Shown here: positions 1 to 14,453 of the stretch, piece by piece
How positions within the stretch are numbered: position 1 is the first letter of the stretch
How the letters are laid out: each line of letters opens with the position of its first letter
Source: Viscum album
Taxonomy: Eukaryota; Streptophyta; Magnoliopsida; Santalales; Viscaceae
Assembly: GCA_963277665.1 (NCBI GenBank)
Contig: OY728152.1
Span: forward strand, 1,182,292,357-1,182,356,356
DNA length: 64,000 bases
Reading direction: 5' to 3'
Made by a program: the position numbers and the translations under genes
Notes under the pieces: generated by a model
Databases searched by the model: none
Told to the model about the DNA's origin: nothing
What the model saw: only the letters and a program-made list of their open reading frames with translations

Positions 1-900
1 GTATTTGAGAGAAGAGGAACCATGAGGGATGTCAGGGATATGATGAATCTTTGGACCCCATTGGTCTCTTTATTGAGGTGATGATCCAAGTTTTAATTTG
101 TATACAAATGTGGATGGTGATTATCACATGTGTCACCTTATAACCTAAGTAAGTGTTTTTATATTTTTCAACTGTGATGAGTTCTATCAAGATCATAGGA
201 TACTGAATATGGTTTTCAGGAGGATTTCGGAAGAAGTAAACTTATGATGATTATATATATGTATATTTAAGCTGGATAAGGAAAATTACCTTATAGTGGA
301 GTTTATATTGTTCAATATGGGAAAGTCCATTTGGGATGTGTTTATATTATTATTATACATATAGTAAAGGTTTTTTCTGTAAAACATTCATTGTTGGGAG
401 TTTAATGAAACTAAAGAAAACTCCACTTGTAGGTAGGAATATGATACTACTTTTGGAACTAACATGTATTTAGATTTTTGATTTTAATGGTTCTAGGAAG
501 ATGATATGTCCCATCATGTGCTTGTTACGAAGCCTTGTGGGGCATTAGTGGGAATATTTCAGTCTCTCATACTAATGGTGCTTAGATCCTGTGGACCACT
601 ATACAATGGGATAGAATATTCCGGGATTTATTAACATGATATGGTGTGTTACCTATGATTTAGTTTTGTTAAATGAGGTGAGTTTTAGGCCTTGTGTCTT
701 TATCACTATACATGTGTCCAAAATACCTTGGAATTGTTATTTTGGTTTGAAATATTATTATGAATATCCAATAAAACATCTATTACCATCAAAATAATGT
801 TTTTAGTGAAGATTATATACTTTGTGATAGAAAATAGGTTGTTTTCTATTTTTTTAATTTAAATAACTATTTAATTAATTATTTATGATTCTTTCTCTGT
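1..900. other. Unassigned AT-rich repetitive flank
   Basis: No gene, RNA or element boundary is recognisable here. Weak similarity to the region near 7.1-8.0 kb suggests that the diverged direct repeat described from about 900 onward may begin further left, possibly before the window. Short open frames look like chance ORFs in AT-rich sequence. Confidence 0.4.
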
Positions 901-3900
901 ATGAGTTTAAAATTTCACAGTGGGTCTGAATTTTCAATCACTATATCGGTCAAACATTGATGAGACATTTAGAATGGAATCATGAGGGCCAGAATACCAT
1001 AAAAGGCCCAATATGGACATAGAATGAGTTCCTTATTGGGTATAGAGGTTTCAAGAGCATCCCCATGGATCGGGGAATGATGTTTGATTGTTTTGAAACA
1101 TTTCACATAGCAAAAACATCACACATGATTCATAATGAAGTGTTCCCTAAACATAATATTCATAATTAACTGAATCATGGTTGAATAATCCATGATTTAG
1201 GTCCAATATAATCATGAAAGTGTCTATGTAGTTAAATATGTATGTCTGATGGTTTGAATATAGTCTCTGTAACCATGATATGTAATAGTGTGAGGGAGCT
1301 ATCCCTGAGTAACACTAGACAGGTAGCTAGTATATGGTTTTGAACACCACATGGCCAAACTGTGCACCTTTAAAATTATGGGAAATGAATATTGTTCCCC
1401 ACAAAAAAAGTAATTTTCCATCCCCCATGTCATTATATTATTATTACCTTCTCACCCATTGGCCTTTTTATATTCCCCACTTCTTCAAAAACCATCAACG
1501 TGGATTTTTCTGGAGTTTGTTCCAAGTGTTCTGAGGTACCAACATCCCTTCAGTAGTATCAAATTCGGGTTTCCTCTTTCATACCTAACATATTACTCTC
1601 ATTTTATTTTATTTAGTTCCCACTCCACTATATTTTTTATGGATTTAGCAGATCATTATGAAGCTTTCAGTCTTCCTAGGAAGTGGGAGTCCCGAGACAC
1701 TATCAACATATGGTGGATTGAGGATTCAAACATGTTACCTTGTATCATGTATTTTACTTCAATTTTCATTAAAATTTTAATTGAATTAATGAAGAATGTA
1801 ATATTGTAGGATGGTGGATTTTCTCATCTTTGGTTCACGTTGGCTCTTGGGGTTGAAATAACTCTATTTTTCGAAGATTTGATGATCATTGTACATCCGG
1901 CGAGTACTCATACATTACATAAAATTTTAATTAATTAATTAATTAATTAATTTTAAATGTCATGGTTAAATTCGTTTTTGATTTTTTCAAGTATTTGAGA
2001 GATCATGATGTTGAGAGTAGCCTATTTGATCTAATGCAATGTAGGGCGAGATTAAATGTACCTTAGATTCTACCTCCCCTTAGACATAATTTAGAAGGTG
2101 TCGTATTAGGTATGTGGTCTATCCGACCTTAATTTTATGTTTGTTTCTTGTGGGAATATGTTGTGTGATTATTGTTTATCTGACCATAGAAAACTAGTGA
2201 CTGTTAAATAAATGTACTCAACATGTATAATTACTAATCTTCTTTAATAAATTGAATAATATTTTTAAATAGAAACACGTGCTTTAATCGTTAAATATAG
2301 AAAACTTCCAAGCTCCACCTTAGTCTATTGCATGTCAATACAATTCCTCAACCACTATATTCTAAGAGATTATTATAAAACATATCCTTAGATTTAAATG
2401 GATCCTTGTTAGTATCCCTAAATTAAGAACAGGTGAGAGAGGCCCACTATACCTAGACCTTCTGGACCTAATGAAATAATTTAATTGGATTGTTTTTATA
2501 CTAGTATTGTTGGACATGGGGTCTGTTCATGATCCAAATACTAAACAAATAACATTATTTAATACATAAATAAATTAATGTTTTAGATGTTATGTAATGG
2601 GGGAATGATTCGTCTTCATATGGGATTTCTATTAAGCAATGACATGGAGGGAACCATTATTAGGGTTCCCATATCATGTCCAACCCATGGAAAGTGAGTA
2701 TTTGAAACATATTGTGATGACCAAGGGTATTCCACTAAATTGTGATTTAACAAGTTTGACTATTATGGATCGAGACCTAATAATATGGGGTTGGGTGTTC
2801 AAAAAACCACTTGAAAAATAATAAATGATAAATCACATATCAATTATATTTTAATTTAGTAGAAATAGACAATAATAAATTAATTTTTAGTTCTTGAGGG
2901 ATGTTCCACCCTCAATTACCTTTACAGTTTGGTTCCATGGACACTGTGGACCTAGCATTGCTAATCTAATACATCGAACGTCTGTTCCTCCTAAATCGTG
3001 AAAGTGACCGACTCAAAGATTGCACTTGCTTTAAATAATTTATATTTATATATTTAAACATGTGTATATGGACATACATCGGGAAGTTTATATCCTGTTT
3101 AATGATGAAAACATTAGGATAAATATCTTCACTAACTCTTGTGAAGTCATTGACGCCTAGTGAGTTTAGAATCTAATATTTAATTCTATCATTTACAAAA
3201 TTAATGGATTCTATTGGATACCACTCTATATAAACATTGATAGAAAATTTCCAGGATTATCAATAAAACACCTATTGGTTTGTTTATCACCTAGGATGCC
3301 TTGCAAGCTAGGCTCTATATCGTGCCTGAAGTTGTTAGGTGGATCCATTTGCCAAAAGAATTGGAAGATTATGACATACCCGATGTTGATCATGATAACA
3401 TTGATTCTTTCCATGGATACTCCCTAGGATTGAGTGAAGTCATGATGATTAAAATTAACTAATCTCTCTTTAATGGTTTGTAGAGATGATGATAAATTGA
3501 TGATGATTTATTGCATCAGGATGAGAGTTTATTCCTTATATATTTCCCAATGGTAATCACCTTTGGAATTTTTCTAGATTCCAAATAATGGTTTCATACT
3601 GACCAATTCATAGGAGACTATCAGTGGATATGAATACAGAATTTGAAGAATCATTCATGGTTCTAGAACATACTCACAGATTGGGTGGTATACCATAGAA
3701 TACTAAGATCATAGTCAATTCCTTTCTTAAAATATGTTAAATGAGACCTGTAATGATCCCTTATATTTAGTGGAGATGTATATGAGTGACCACTAGAGAT
3801 GGTTCTTGCATCCCACTGTGGTGATGTAGGTTTCTCTTAGATATTCTGGTACTTGATTAAGCATGTACGATTATATTATGTTAGGAATCAGGCCCTAGTT

Positions 3901-4250
3901 ACGAGATTTTTTATTTATATAATTTCATATAGATAAATGTTATTGTTATTATTTAGTTTAGGAGTTCACATAAAGATGCCTAATTTTTACTATCTATGCA
4001 TTGATCTTTGATGGTGGTACCCCACAGAGTTTTTCACTCACACCCTACGTGGGCCATCATTGTACTTGGGTATTCATGTAGATGATCTATAAATTATAGG
4101 CACAAGAAGGGACGAGGACCAAGAGATTCATTGTTTGATTTGTAAGGTTATCTTCTGTTCTATTAGGAGACCTATAAGTTATATATTTTATTTCTTATCT
4201 GTTATTATTTTCATTTATTGGTTTTTCTTTAATATATCTTGGATAATTTA
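900..4250 (+). repeat. Ancient diverged direct repeat, left copy
   Basis: Many collinear matches link this stretch to 8020-9992 and then to 54545-about 56050, the same host sequence split by the LARD-A insertion. Examples are about 1035 with 8150, 1500 with 8600, 2075 with 9178, 2526 with 9620 and 2779 with 9868. The offset stays near 7.1 kb, which chance AT-rich similarity would not give. Identity is only about 60-70% by eye. The length, same orientation and constant offset suggest the long LTRs of a very old element, but a segmental duplication is also possible. LTR ends could not be fixed. Confidence 0.5.
1925..1954. repeat. (TTAA)n simple repeat
   Basis: Uninterrupted alternation of tta and att units, a low-complexity AT microsatellite inside the left ancient repeat. 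Confidence 0.85.
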
Positions 4251-7200
4251 TTTATTTATTTATTTTCACCTTGGGGGTATTGTCATTATGTATCTTGTTT
4301 ATTAATTTTTTGTAGTCATGATTATTCTTGTATGAGGGAATAATATCCTAATAGATACACCCTATGATATTTTTGCGTGTCAGTATCCTCTATTGTGTAT
4401 GGAGGTGTTCTTGGGTTCATGAGGTGACGTGGCCTATTTCTTGTTCATAGTAACCATTATGTGGCATGAAAAAGTGGTATAAAAGATTAAACCATCGCAT
4501 TTTTCATACTATTTTGGAAATGGTATACATTTGTATTTTGAAAACGCCGAAGCCTTTGATATATATTATATTTCTATTTCAAGAATAATTGAACTAGTTA
4601 AATGTCTATGCTAATAAGGATATGTGATTGATATTCATTGTTTTTTACAGTACAATTTTATATGATTTTTTATTTAAGAAACCCACATGTAGAATGGAAT
4701 TTATGATTTATTATGGATTTCGGTATGTTGGATCATTTATAGGAGATCTGTGAAGTTGTTTGACTCTTTGCCTATATAGGAAATAATCAACTGTTGCATC
4801 ATATTCAGAATATAGGATTCTGATGGAATATAAGCCATTTTCTGTGTAACATATATTGTTGATGGATGAGGATATATTGTTTAAATTGTTTGGAACTATT
4901 TATATGTCCATTATCATATATGTAATTAGTGGAATTCAGCATTGTTTGGGTAACTTATATATTGAAATTATTTATGATCTAAGGTAATTCGAATCTATGA
5001 TGATATATTCATTAATGATAAGGATTGTGAAGTATTCCTTATACACATGAGGTGCAGTGACCCTAGTTTTTTCATATGTCACATGGTGTGTAAGTGTTGG
5101 ACCCATCATAGAGAATTGTTACATAGGTTCAAAAATTTAACATTAATGTAATAACCTTTGTAGTGGATTCCAATGTAACAAGGAATTGAATTTTATTTAT
5201 CTGAACAATGTGTTTGTCTTGACATGAATATATTGGGATGATGTTGTGTGTGTATAGTTAAAATCATGACCCTAATGGGAGTGGTTTTGTCTGAGGGTTA
5301 TTTGAGATGATCATTTCTTAGTAGTATGATGCTTGGTTGATGATTCCTTAAATTGTTGAGGATTTAAAATCCCCTATAAATGTATAGATTTATAATGGGT
5401 TTTACACAAATGTGATGCCAATAAGTACATAGAAGGTGTTTTCATTAATAAAATGGGATATATACCCCAAATAACAAAACCTACATAGGCATTCCTTAAC
5501 CCTTAAGTGAATATATTATCATTAAATAACATTAAATATCTCCATTTAGACTGGTATTTTATGTTCGTAAGATATCATGTACTAGTTGAGGTGGGAACAA
5601 GGACATTTACCGCGTGTTATAATTAAATTTTTAATTACCTATATGTTGGTACCATAGTTTATTGGGGTGATGGTTTGTGATTCAATTGTACAAGTGACCT
5701 CATGAGTTGTGTTATGCCATGTAAATTCCATGGGATGATATTGGAACATGGATTATGTCTAGGGAGGCCTAAAAACTATGAGAGGATTGGAATTGAAGTT
5801 ATGTGGATATTCCATGTGGAATTGATGTGGGACCAAATAGGTATGTCTAGGTCACATCCCGAGATTCCATTAGGTTCCAACCAATCCCTAGTGATTTCAA
5901 ATTTTGTTAGATCAAGTGAAATACATAATATGGTTCATCCTAGGTTCGTAGTTTCCCTTAGTGAAAATCATTGGTAGCTTCTTTGTCATATGATATTAAT
6001 TCATAGATGGTGTTTGGGGTTTCTATTGTAGTCATTTTGTTTCCATGGGTTTTGATGAAGCACCTAGGGTGTTGGACTATCAAAACTAAATTCAACAAGT
6101 ATAACTATTTGGGTTCCTTGCCCAATTTACCATTGGGTGCACTATTAGCACCATGGCCAGAGCACAACAGTATTCTCATGACTAGAATGGTGATGGATAG
6201 TAGATTCAAGTGTAAAATATTTAACAATATTTATATTGAGGATAAGAACATATAGTGCTATAATGATGTCGTGATAATATTAGCTATTGGATAAATCATT
6301 GTAAAAGTATGGTGAATTTTTTATTAATGATTCCTTAAAGGGATCATGAAATTTTCATACTTTCATACTATGGAGAACAATTATATTTCCCCAGAAAGAA
6401 CATGACACAATGGAGTGTGAGTTTGGTTTTTTCGGTGTCATGTAAGCATACTCCATTTTGTTTGGGAGTTAGGGATGAAATGTAAGGGTTACATATTCTA
6501 TCGTTGAGATATTTAATTGATAATGATCATGTGCGGGTCAAGGTATGGTGGTAAATACACAGATGCATGGGGGTAAGGTGACAAAAATCTATTGGTATAA
6601 CAAAGGAGGATCTCTAATGATGAAGGTTATTCTATAATGAGTAATTTGTTTTGGGATGGTCAACCATCAGGTGGACATTGACATAGACTATCAGAGAGAC
6701 GAGGCATCAGGTGTGGGAAAATAGAAAATGGTTCCCTACATGAGGTGATCTGGTTTTGAGGTGAGTGAAACATGTCTATGGTAGAATTTTTTGTTAAACT
6801 TCTCAAGGGTGGTTGTCTTGGGTGTGTTTTTTGTGTCTATTCTAATCATTATATCTAGTGATGGAAGGGCCATACACCATGGTGATTTGAAATTATCTTG
6901 GTGGTTCGAAAATGTATATTCTCTTATGGTTGGGACTCAATTGTCAGCTGCATGTGTGTGGATCTAATGTGGGAATGGTCACTGGACTGTGGGATTGATC
7001 ATTGGATTATAATTTCTTCATTCTATTGTTAATGGATAAATGGATTTGAGTAGTTACAGATTCGATGGGGTAGGCTAGGTAGAGGATTGGATATTGTATC
7101 GGGTTTGGTCCAGGAATGGTATTAGGACCTGAGATCGAATGTGATTATAAAATGGTACTATTTTGCCCGTGAATTATTGCATGTGTTGTGGCATTGATAA

Positions 7201-8020
7201 AATTTCGGATGGTTGGTTTTATATCTAGGGAATGTTACTTTTTATTTGGTTTATGATTCATTGAGCATGAAAAATAATGATTTCAGGATTCCACTAGTGC
7301 TAAAATAATTTTAAACATGTTTTATTGTTTTTTTCAGAGCCTAAAGTTGGGAATTTTTTGGAAAATTCAGCCAGTGTATATTCATATTGTGTTCTCTCTT
7401 ATAATTGGTTTTGTTCTTGGAGGAACACTAGTAATAATTATGTTTGGATAATATGGTTTTATTGGAAGGAATGATCAAGTATTTTTTATGTAAAACGAAA
7501 TGTGATTATCTAATCTTGGTGGATTAGAATTTAAATATTTTAAATTAGGATTTTGGACCAGTACCAACCTCCTCATGTGTGAATGAATGTGGAAGGTTGA
7601 GAAATATACTAGATCAATCACTAAAATTATAATTAATTATTTTTTAATAAATTATAAAGCTGTCAGAACATTGTCTTAGAATTGGATGTGGGATGAAATA
7701 ACCTAGGGTGGGGAGAACACCATTCCGAGTGATGAATTAGAGGATGGATTGATTCTAGTTTTGGATATATGGGTTGAGGTAGGTTCTATCATGATGACAG
7801 AAAAGTGATTTCATGTGTTTCTACATGTTTGTGTGGTTTATGTTCTGTATGATGAAATTATATTTTAAGTGGGTAAATCATTCAAGAATGGAAAAAAATC
7901 ATTTGATTTGGAATTCATGACCAGGATAGAATGAGATGTTCAGAATGATATAAATTGAGGCCTCTTGTGGAGAACATTTATTATGGTGGGAGGGTTGTTG
8001 AATATTGTGTAGATTCAAGA
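4250..8020. other. Gene-free stretch between ancient direct repeats
   Basis: No recognisable protein domain or RNA. A weak resemblance to an initiator-tRNA-Met primer binding site (ttggtataacaaaggagg) lies at about 6584-6601 and could mark the interior of the old element whose LTRs are the flanking direct repeats. I cannot find gag or pol remains. Open frames of 82-91 codons at 5702-5977 and 6007-6255 have no recognisable motif and are probably chance. Confidence 0.4.
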
Positions 8021-9992
8021 TGGAATGTTTAGAAGCTGTTTGAATTTTGACATACTCAATATACCAAATCTTTATACAGGGTTTGTAATATAATTATGAT
8101 CATTGGAATCCATCAAAAGTCCAAATATCATCTTATATATAGTTCTGTAGTGGGTTTATAGGTATCAAGAGCCTCTCATGTGTTTATATGATAGAATTCA
8201 ATTTTTTAGAAAGGATTCCTAGGATTAATGGTTAGGGAACCATTATTTATATCCATGAAAACTAGAATACATTGGTACATGCTTATCAAAACCTATAGAA
8301 AATTCCAAGAGAACTCGGTATGTTTTTTCATGGTTTTAATAGAATATTTAATGGTTGGAACATGTTATTTTTAACCATATTCCAATACCTTGTGAGATTA
8401 TTGTACATGGTTATTATTGGAAATACAATTTGTGTATGGTTTGACCAATAGTGAATACAGATTTTTCACCTTTTAAGATGTGTGAAAACCCCATTTTACT
8501 CCCTTGATATTTTTAATACCCGTCCCCTATTTCCACACCTCCTTCTCCCATGATCAACCATATACCTCTTACCCTTACCTCGTTCTTCAAGCCCCATCAT
8601 AGGGGTTTTTTCTAGGGGTTTTGTAGTTATTTTGAGGTATGATATTCCAATCAATGGTCTCTCTTGCTTATCTCCTCCATCAGGTCAATCGGTTTATTCT
8701 CCCATTTATGAGTTTTATTTTGATTTCATCAAATCACAGTGGAATTTGATTGGAATGTAGGGATTTTAACATTTCATATGAAGCGTCGTGTCTAAGTTTT
8801 TATCTACATGATGTGGCTCAACCTTTTAACCAAGGAATTTTTTGTTGTAAAAATTTCCATGTTTTTTATTTAAAAATAGAAATTTATTTATGATGGAATG
8901 GGTTGCATATGCTGGTTATTTTTCTTCTCTTGTGTTTAAGAGTATGTCGGTGGTATCCCACACTTGAGTTCATGAAGTGTTAAAGATATTCGAATGTTCA
9001 GTGTCGAATAAAACACTATAACCTATTTAAATTGATTTAATTAAATTGTTGTAAATGTTTTAATTATATTATTTGGTAATGTTTTCTTAGAGTTTATGGA
9101 TCGATACATTGTGGTAGCCTTGACTTATCAAGGTTAGGATGATCAAGATTGGGTGGGACTTAACCACTGATATTGATCCTTGGACATAATTTCGAAATAT
9201 CCTTATGACGTATATGGTAATTCATACATTCCCTATAAGTAGTTTTTTCGAAAGTGTTGCATGATATGATTTGGTTCTATCACGGATGAAGATGGACGTG
9301 TAATTAAATATATTTATATGTAAATTAGTTATACTAATTAAATAACTAGATTACATTGTTTAAAATGATATTGGTGCCTTATCCTAAATATATATAGTTG
9401 TTCTATGGGTCACTTTGGTCCCATGGGTACCGAATTAATTCCTTAGTCAACCTAGGCCACCAATGTAGAAAAATCCTTTTCATAGATGGAATTAACCCTT
9501 GGTGGTGGCGCATAAATTTACAATGGGTGATATAAATCTACTACAACTAGACCTAAGTAACCTCAAGAATACTTTTAAGAGTATGGTTAATGAAATAGTA
9601 TGGTTATACTTGATTTTAGTTCATACCCAAATACCAAACACCTTATTTTATTATGTTTATTAAGGCCTTGATGTTTATGAGGGTATACCTTAGAAGCCTT
9701 ATTCTTATTAAGATGGGATTTTCCTTGATAAGAGACATAAATGGGAACCTAACTAGAGTTACCTGATCATATTTATATCCTGGTAAAAGATCATTAGGAA
9801 TAACTAGTGATGGAAAAAATAATCTTCAAAAAGCTTAAATTATCACCCATGACCAATATGGCTAGTGACATAATATGATGGGTTTTTATGTTCATAAAAC
9901 CCTATAGAAACAAGTTAATTATTAATAAGTTTATTTATTTAATTGTAATTTATGAGAAATAGTTGATTCTAAAAGAACTAGTAGTGCTTGAT
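8020..9992 (+). repeat. Ancient diverged direct repeat, right copy, part 1
   Basis: Collinear partner of about 900-2900, interrupted at 9992 by insertion of LARD-A. The copy resumes at 54545: the text just left of 9992 matches left-copy sequence near 2880, and the text just after 54545 matches left-copy sequence near 2900. This confirms both the insertion point and the homology. A pyrimidine-rich, TATA-poor stretch at about 8510-8700 matches 1390-1620. Confidence 0.5.
9988..9992. repeat. LARD-A TSD, left (ttgat)
   Basis: Direct 5-bp duplication identical to 54540-54544, immediately outside the tgtaac terminus of the 5' LTR. Confidence 0.85.
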
Positions 9993-12410
9993 TGTAACAA
10001 ACCACGATTTCATAGTACGTTATCTCATTAAAGTCATTCAACAGCTTACACTACATGCAACATCGAGTTCGAGCACAACAAAACTTACTAAACTCACTTT
10101 TAAAAAACCGGTTATGAATAGTATTAATTGAATTTTGAATATTATATAATCTATATTATTGTAACATCCATATTATGTGTTTCATAGACATAATATAAGA
10201 ACAAATTCTTTTTTTCGGATAAAATAAATATTTTTTAAAAAAAATGAAATTTTACCAGTTTTTAAGGAGGAACCTTATTAAAACCAATATTTAACACGTT
10301 ATATATTCAATTTAATGATCAAATATTCTTCTTTCTAATCACGACATAAAAATTTACTTTCGATTTATTTTTGGCACATTTATGATAACTTTCATATTTT
10401 GATGAATAGTGAAATATATTATGTTTTAATTGAATTTTTTTTAATTGAAATAAATTATAATGATAAATTTTTAATTTGAATTATTTTTAATTATAATTAT
10501 ATTATATTATTATTTGTTAATACAACATAGGTCATTATATGTAATTTCATATTGAAATTTGACATAAACACATGTCAATCTTTTGAAAGCTTTTACTTTT
10601 TTAAAACCCACTTTTTGGTTTTGACAACTATAATTAATTTTAAACTAATAAATGAAACTTATATGTTTTTAATATGGTAAAATATACATCATTTTGGAAT
10701 TCAGAATATCAAAATTATCTTAGGATAGTGTTTTAGTATTTTTTTTGAAAACATTCAATTTTTGATGAATAGTGAAAAACATTATGTTATTATTTAAACT
10801 CGACTTTTTATTTAAATAATTATTTATTTTATTTAAATTTATTTTAAGTAAAAATATATATATAATACCTATATATTTTCATTGTAATTCATTGGTGTCA
10901 TTAAATAATAAAATTTAATTTGTAAAATTCTATAGAACATGTTAACCTCTTTTACCCACCTTCTAGGCACGTTAGCAAATTTGCATAAAACATAATTTTA
11001 CCACTTCTGTGAGTTTAATTTCAAAATTCTGAGAGACATAGTTGGCATTAGTAAAAAAATGTGGTTCAATAAGATAAAAATAATTTTCTGTGATAGTAAC
11101 TTTGGACTTTTATTTACCACATTTAAAAGTAAATATGGTAATTAAGGGTAAAAATGATATTATAATTACCCTAACACATGTCCTAATTCAATTGGATAAG
11201 TATAATTCGATCATAAATAAACTTATTAATAAAATATGACCCCCTTTGGTCCACAAGGATAAGATTATTACATTTATTATTATTTTATTTAAAGAATAGT
11301 TAAAAGAGTTAAATTCGAAGTTTAATTATTAAACCATTTTAATATAGGGTTATACATAAGATAAATTCGACTATGAAAGTTAATTAGAAAGAAAGAAAGA
11401 TTTAATACATAATGGTAATTAACTTATTATTTTTTTATATTAAATAATTAAATTTATTTATGACACAACGATGATGCAGTAATTACCTTATAAATGAATG
11501 AATCAAATAAATGGTATTATAAATATAACAATAAATATAATTTCAATGTTTTAAGGACATAAAATGATTTTATAGATGAATATGACATGTTAATATTGAT
11601 TCAATGTAATTATTTTGAAGTAATCAAGTTGTGATTTCTTTAAAATAAACCAAGTACTAAATAGTGTCAAAATTGTTATAAATGAGTTTTTTTAAAGACA
11701 TATTATATTATTAAATTATATAATAGTCCTAAAATACTATGGTTCTGAAAAAGAACTTATATAATGATATTTTTATCATTAATGAACCACATTAGGTTCT
11801 CATGGATTTTGATAGTATGATTATTAACCATATAATTTAAAATTAAAAAAAGACATGGAAAATGTTAAACTATTTAACTAAGAGTTAAATATAAACTATA
11901 TGGTTAATATGATGCCATAAACCAATATAATACAAATTTCTTGGGAGTTTTTCGACCCATAACTACCTTAGCCTCTAAATAATTCATTTCAAAGCCATTA
12001 TCAACTGAGAATGATTTTATTATAAAATAATATATGAAGATTTTCCTAAAGTGACCCTCACATCTCTTACAAAATGGTACTTCTCCTTCTCAAAATTTTT
12101 CACCTCCAAATAAATTTGGCATAGCCAAAACCTAGAAACAAATATCCTCCCAACATTCCTCACTTATTCCTAGAGGCATTCCTTTGGTCATTCAGTCACC
12201 CTAAGGATCCCTTTTGTCAAACCAAAAGGAAGAACCCAAAGAAGAGGAAAATATTTCCACACCTATTTCATGTTCTTTTCTTCTTCCACTTCCTATTTCA
12301 TGGTTTTTTCCATTATATGATAATAACAACATTATCTTCTATATATTATGATGTTATTATAAATGGTACAACAATTTTCATTACACTATCCATATTATTA
12401 ATGACAAAGT

Positions 12411-12842
12411 CACCGTACGTGTGTACGTAAGGATTGTCGTCTCCACGTCGTGGTGTAGTTTATTATTCAAATAAATAATTATTTGGATTTGTATAATATT
12501 GAGTATAACTAATTTAAATAGTAAATATAACATTTTAATTATTTCGTATATATGATATAAAATCCAATAAATTATGATTTCACCATCAATATACCGATAT
12601 TGTCGCTCGTGCGTACGTACAGATTACCGTCTCCACGACACGATGAGATTCATTTCCCCGTTCACCATTCAAGGAAGATTATAAAAATATATATCATTAA
12701 TAAGTATGTTATATATGACATAATTATTCTACTGGATATATATATATATATACTTATATATATCTTATTCACTTGGTTTCGTTCAATATGATATGAAAAT
12801 AGAAACAACGTTTATGTATACGTACAACCTACCGTCTCCATA
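12411..12842 (+). repeat. Three tandem CGTACG boxes in LARD-A 5' LTR
   Basis: Boxes at about 12411-12450, 12601-12640 and 12810-12842 share a core of cgtac(gt)ac followed by taccgtctccac. They are spaced 190 and 209 bp apart. The surrounding spacer is almost pure AT. The same boxes are found in the 3' LTR (52501-52950) and, as two copies, in each LARD-B LTR. Confidence 0.75.
12735..12772. repeat. (TA)n-rich microsatellite
   Basis: Short run of ta dinucleotides within the spacer between CGTACG boxes 2 and 3 of the LARD-A 5' LTR. A similar run is found at 52830-52870 in the 3' LTR. Confidence 0.7.
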
Positions 12843-14439
12843 AACTGTGTTTTCCATTTCATATATATGTCTACTATAAATTTTTATATTCTTGATATAT
12901 ATGACATATAAATCATGTTTTATATTCCGGATGTATTTAAATAATGATATATGTGATACAATCAAGAGTAACAAGTTTAAACACATACGATAAATAAATC
13001 AATTATTACCTGAAATGTTAATTTAACTTGGAAATTATTATTAAATTGGCAGTATGAAGTCAAAAATGAATACTTTATGATATCATAAATATTAATATGG
13101 TTCTCGTATAATTTAATAAAACTCTATGGTCTTTATACAGGTGGTTAAACATACCCTCAACTTAAGGAAAGTACAAGGTTAGGGTTAATTTCACAATTTC
13201 TTTATTATCCGTGGTTGTTTTTACATAAGTATCTACTAGGAAATATTTATTATCCTTGTACATGTTTCATAAAGATTTTTTAAAGGGATTATTTTATGGG
13301 ACTTTTTTTACTAAAACATCTTTTTAAATGTTTTAAATATTTATTCTTCTAAATAATTCTCATTAATCTATGTGCCTTCAAAATGGTTTTTAAAGATTTA
13401 TTTATATGGGAATGCATGTTTTAAAAATTATAATTCCATTCAAAAGATTCAAAGTTTTATGAGACACTATTATTCAAAAATTTCTTTAAATGCATTCCTT
13501 TCTAAATTTTGTGACTTTTTAATTTTTTCTTGAAAACGGGATATTTTTTAAAAGAGTTTTAAAAATCATTATCATCTAGGTCAATATCCTTTGATGGATT
13601 TTTAAACTTGTTTGATGTTGATTTATTATGATGAAAATATTCCATATTGTATTGAAGGTTTTGTGATATGATTGACTATGGATGTGTTATTTTTATACCA
13701 TTCATGGTTTAGAGATAATGTATTGAGATTTCATATGAATGTTTAAATATGAATGTTTATGTTATGTTTAAACATTTTCATATGAGGAACAAATTAGACA
13801 TAGTTAGTTATGGGTGGATCCTGTTATATCTTGTAAATACATTATTAGGCCTCATGAGAAGAACTAGTGCCTTGGGACAAGGCCTTGAGAATATCTTATT
13901 TGTTGTCTTGGCACAAGGCCTTGACTATGTGGTTATGAAGTCTAACATTATGCATTCCGTCATTACGAAAGTGGCTATTGATATTGAATGTGATTATTCA
14001 AATAGTAGAATATCCATGAGAATACATAAATGGAATTATTTGATTTTACCTTTTCCATATTATGATGAAGTTTAAGTTGAAAAGGATTTTGTTTTAGTTT
14101 TATACATTGCTTTTAATGTTTATGCTTATTTATAAATGTTTCTGATATATTGTTATCATTATTGAGAATCTATGCACACCCCTTTCAATTTTTTATTTTC
14201 CCAGGATTCCATGAAGTGTATTATGATTGATAAGTAGGGTTATGTTAGGGGATTAATGGAATTCTCAAAGGATCATTGATGTTGTGTTTTTTTTCTAATG
14301 TGTAATGTAACATTCATATATGTAATCTATTTTCCAAGAATGCTAAATTGATCAGTCTTTTGGGACATGATTACTTGTAATCGAGCCAACGAATTAAAAA
14401 AATGCACAGTCTCTGGGTAACTGGGGTCGGGGCGTTATA

Positions 14440-14453
14440 GTTGGTATTAAAGG
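14440..14453 (+). promoter_or_regulatory. LARD-A primer binding site relic (tRNA-iMet)
   Basis: gttggtattaaagg directly follows the 5' LTR end. It is a decayed form of the initiator-tRNA-Met site ttggtatcagagg seen intact in LARD-B, the copia element and the gypsy element of this window. Confidence 0.75.

Larger units (their letters stand above)
9993..14439 (+). repeat. LARD-A 5' LTR
   Basis: Begins tgtaac at 9993, aligning with the terminus of LARD-B (element-strand start tgtaacaccccaag). It ends in ggggcgttata at 14439, a one-base change from the gttaca terminus. The PBS relic follows directly. U3 is very AT-rich; the promoter region near 12050-12100 corresponds to the TATA-bearing segment of LARD-B but the TATA itself is decayed. 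Three GC-rich CGTACG boxes follow downstream. The open frame at 13749-14075 is matched by a diverged frame in the 3' LTR at 53833-54102 but shows no domain, and I regard it as non-coding leader. Confidence 0.85.

Noticed and set aside
5702..6255. Two adjacent + strand frames of 91 and 82 codons
   Set aside because: No recognisable motif, no start context or conserved partner. Lengths are possible by chance in 10 kb of sequence.
6584..6601. Possible tRNA-iMet primer site near 6584
   Set aside because: Only a partial match and no LTR end or gag beside it, so it is mentioned as a hint and not annotated as a PBS.
13749..14075. 108-codon frame in LARD-A 5' LTR, with a related 89-codon frame at 53833-54102
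   Set aside because: They are matched because they are LTR copies. The homologous LARD-B text does not keep the frame, and no domain is visible.
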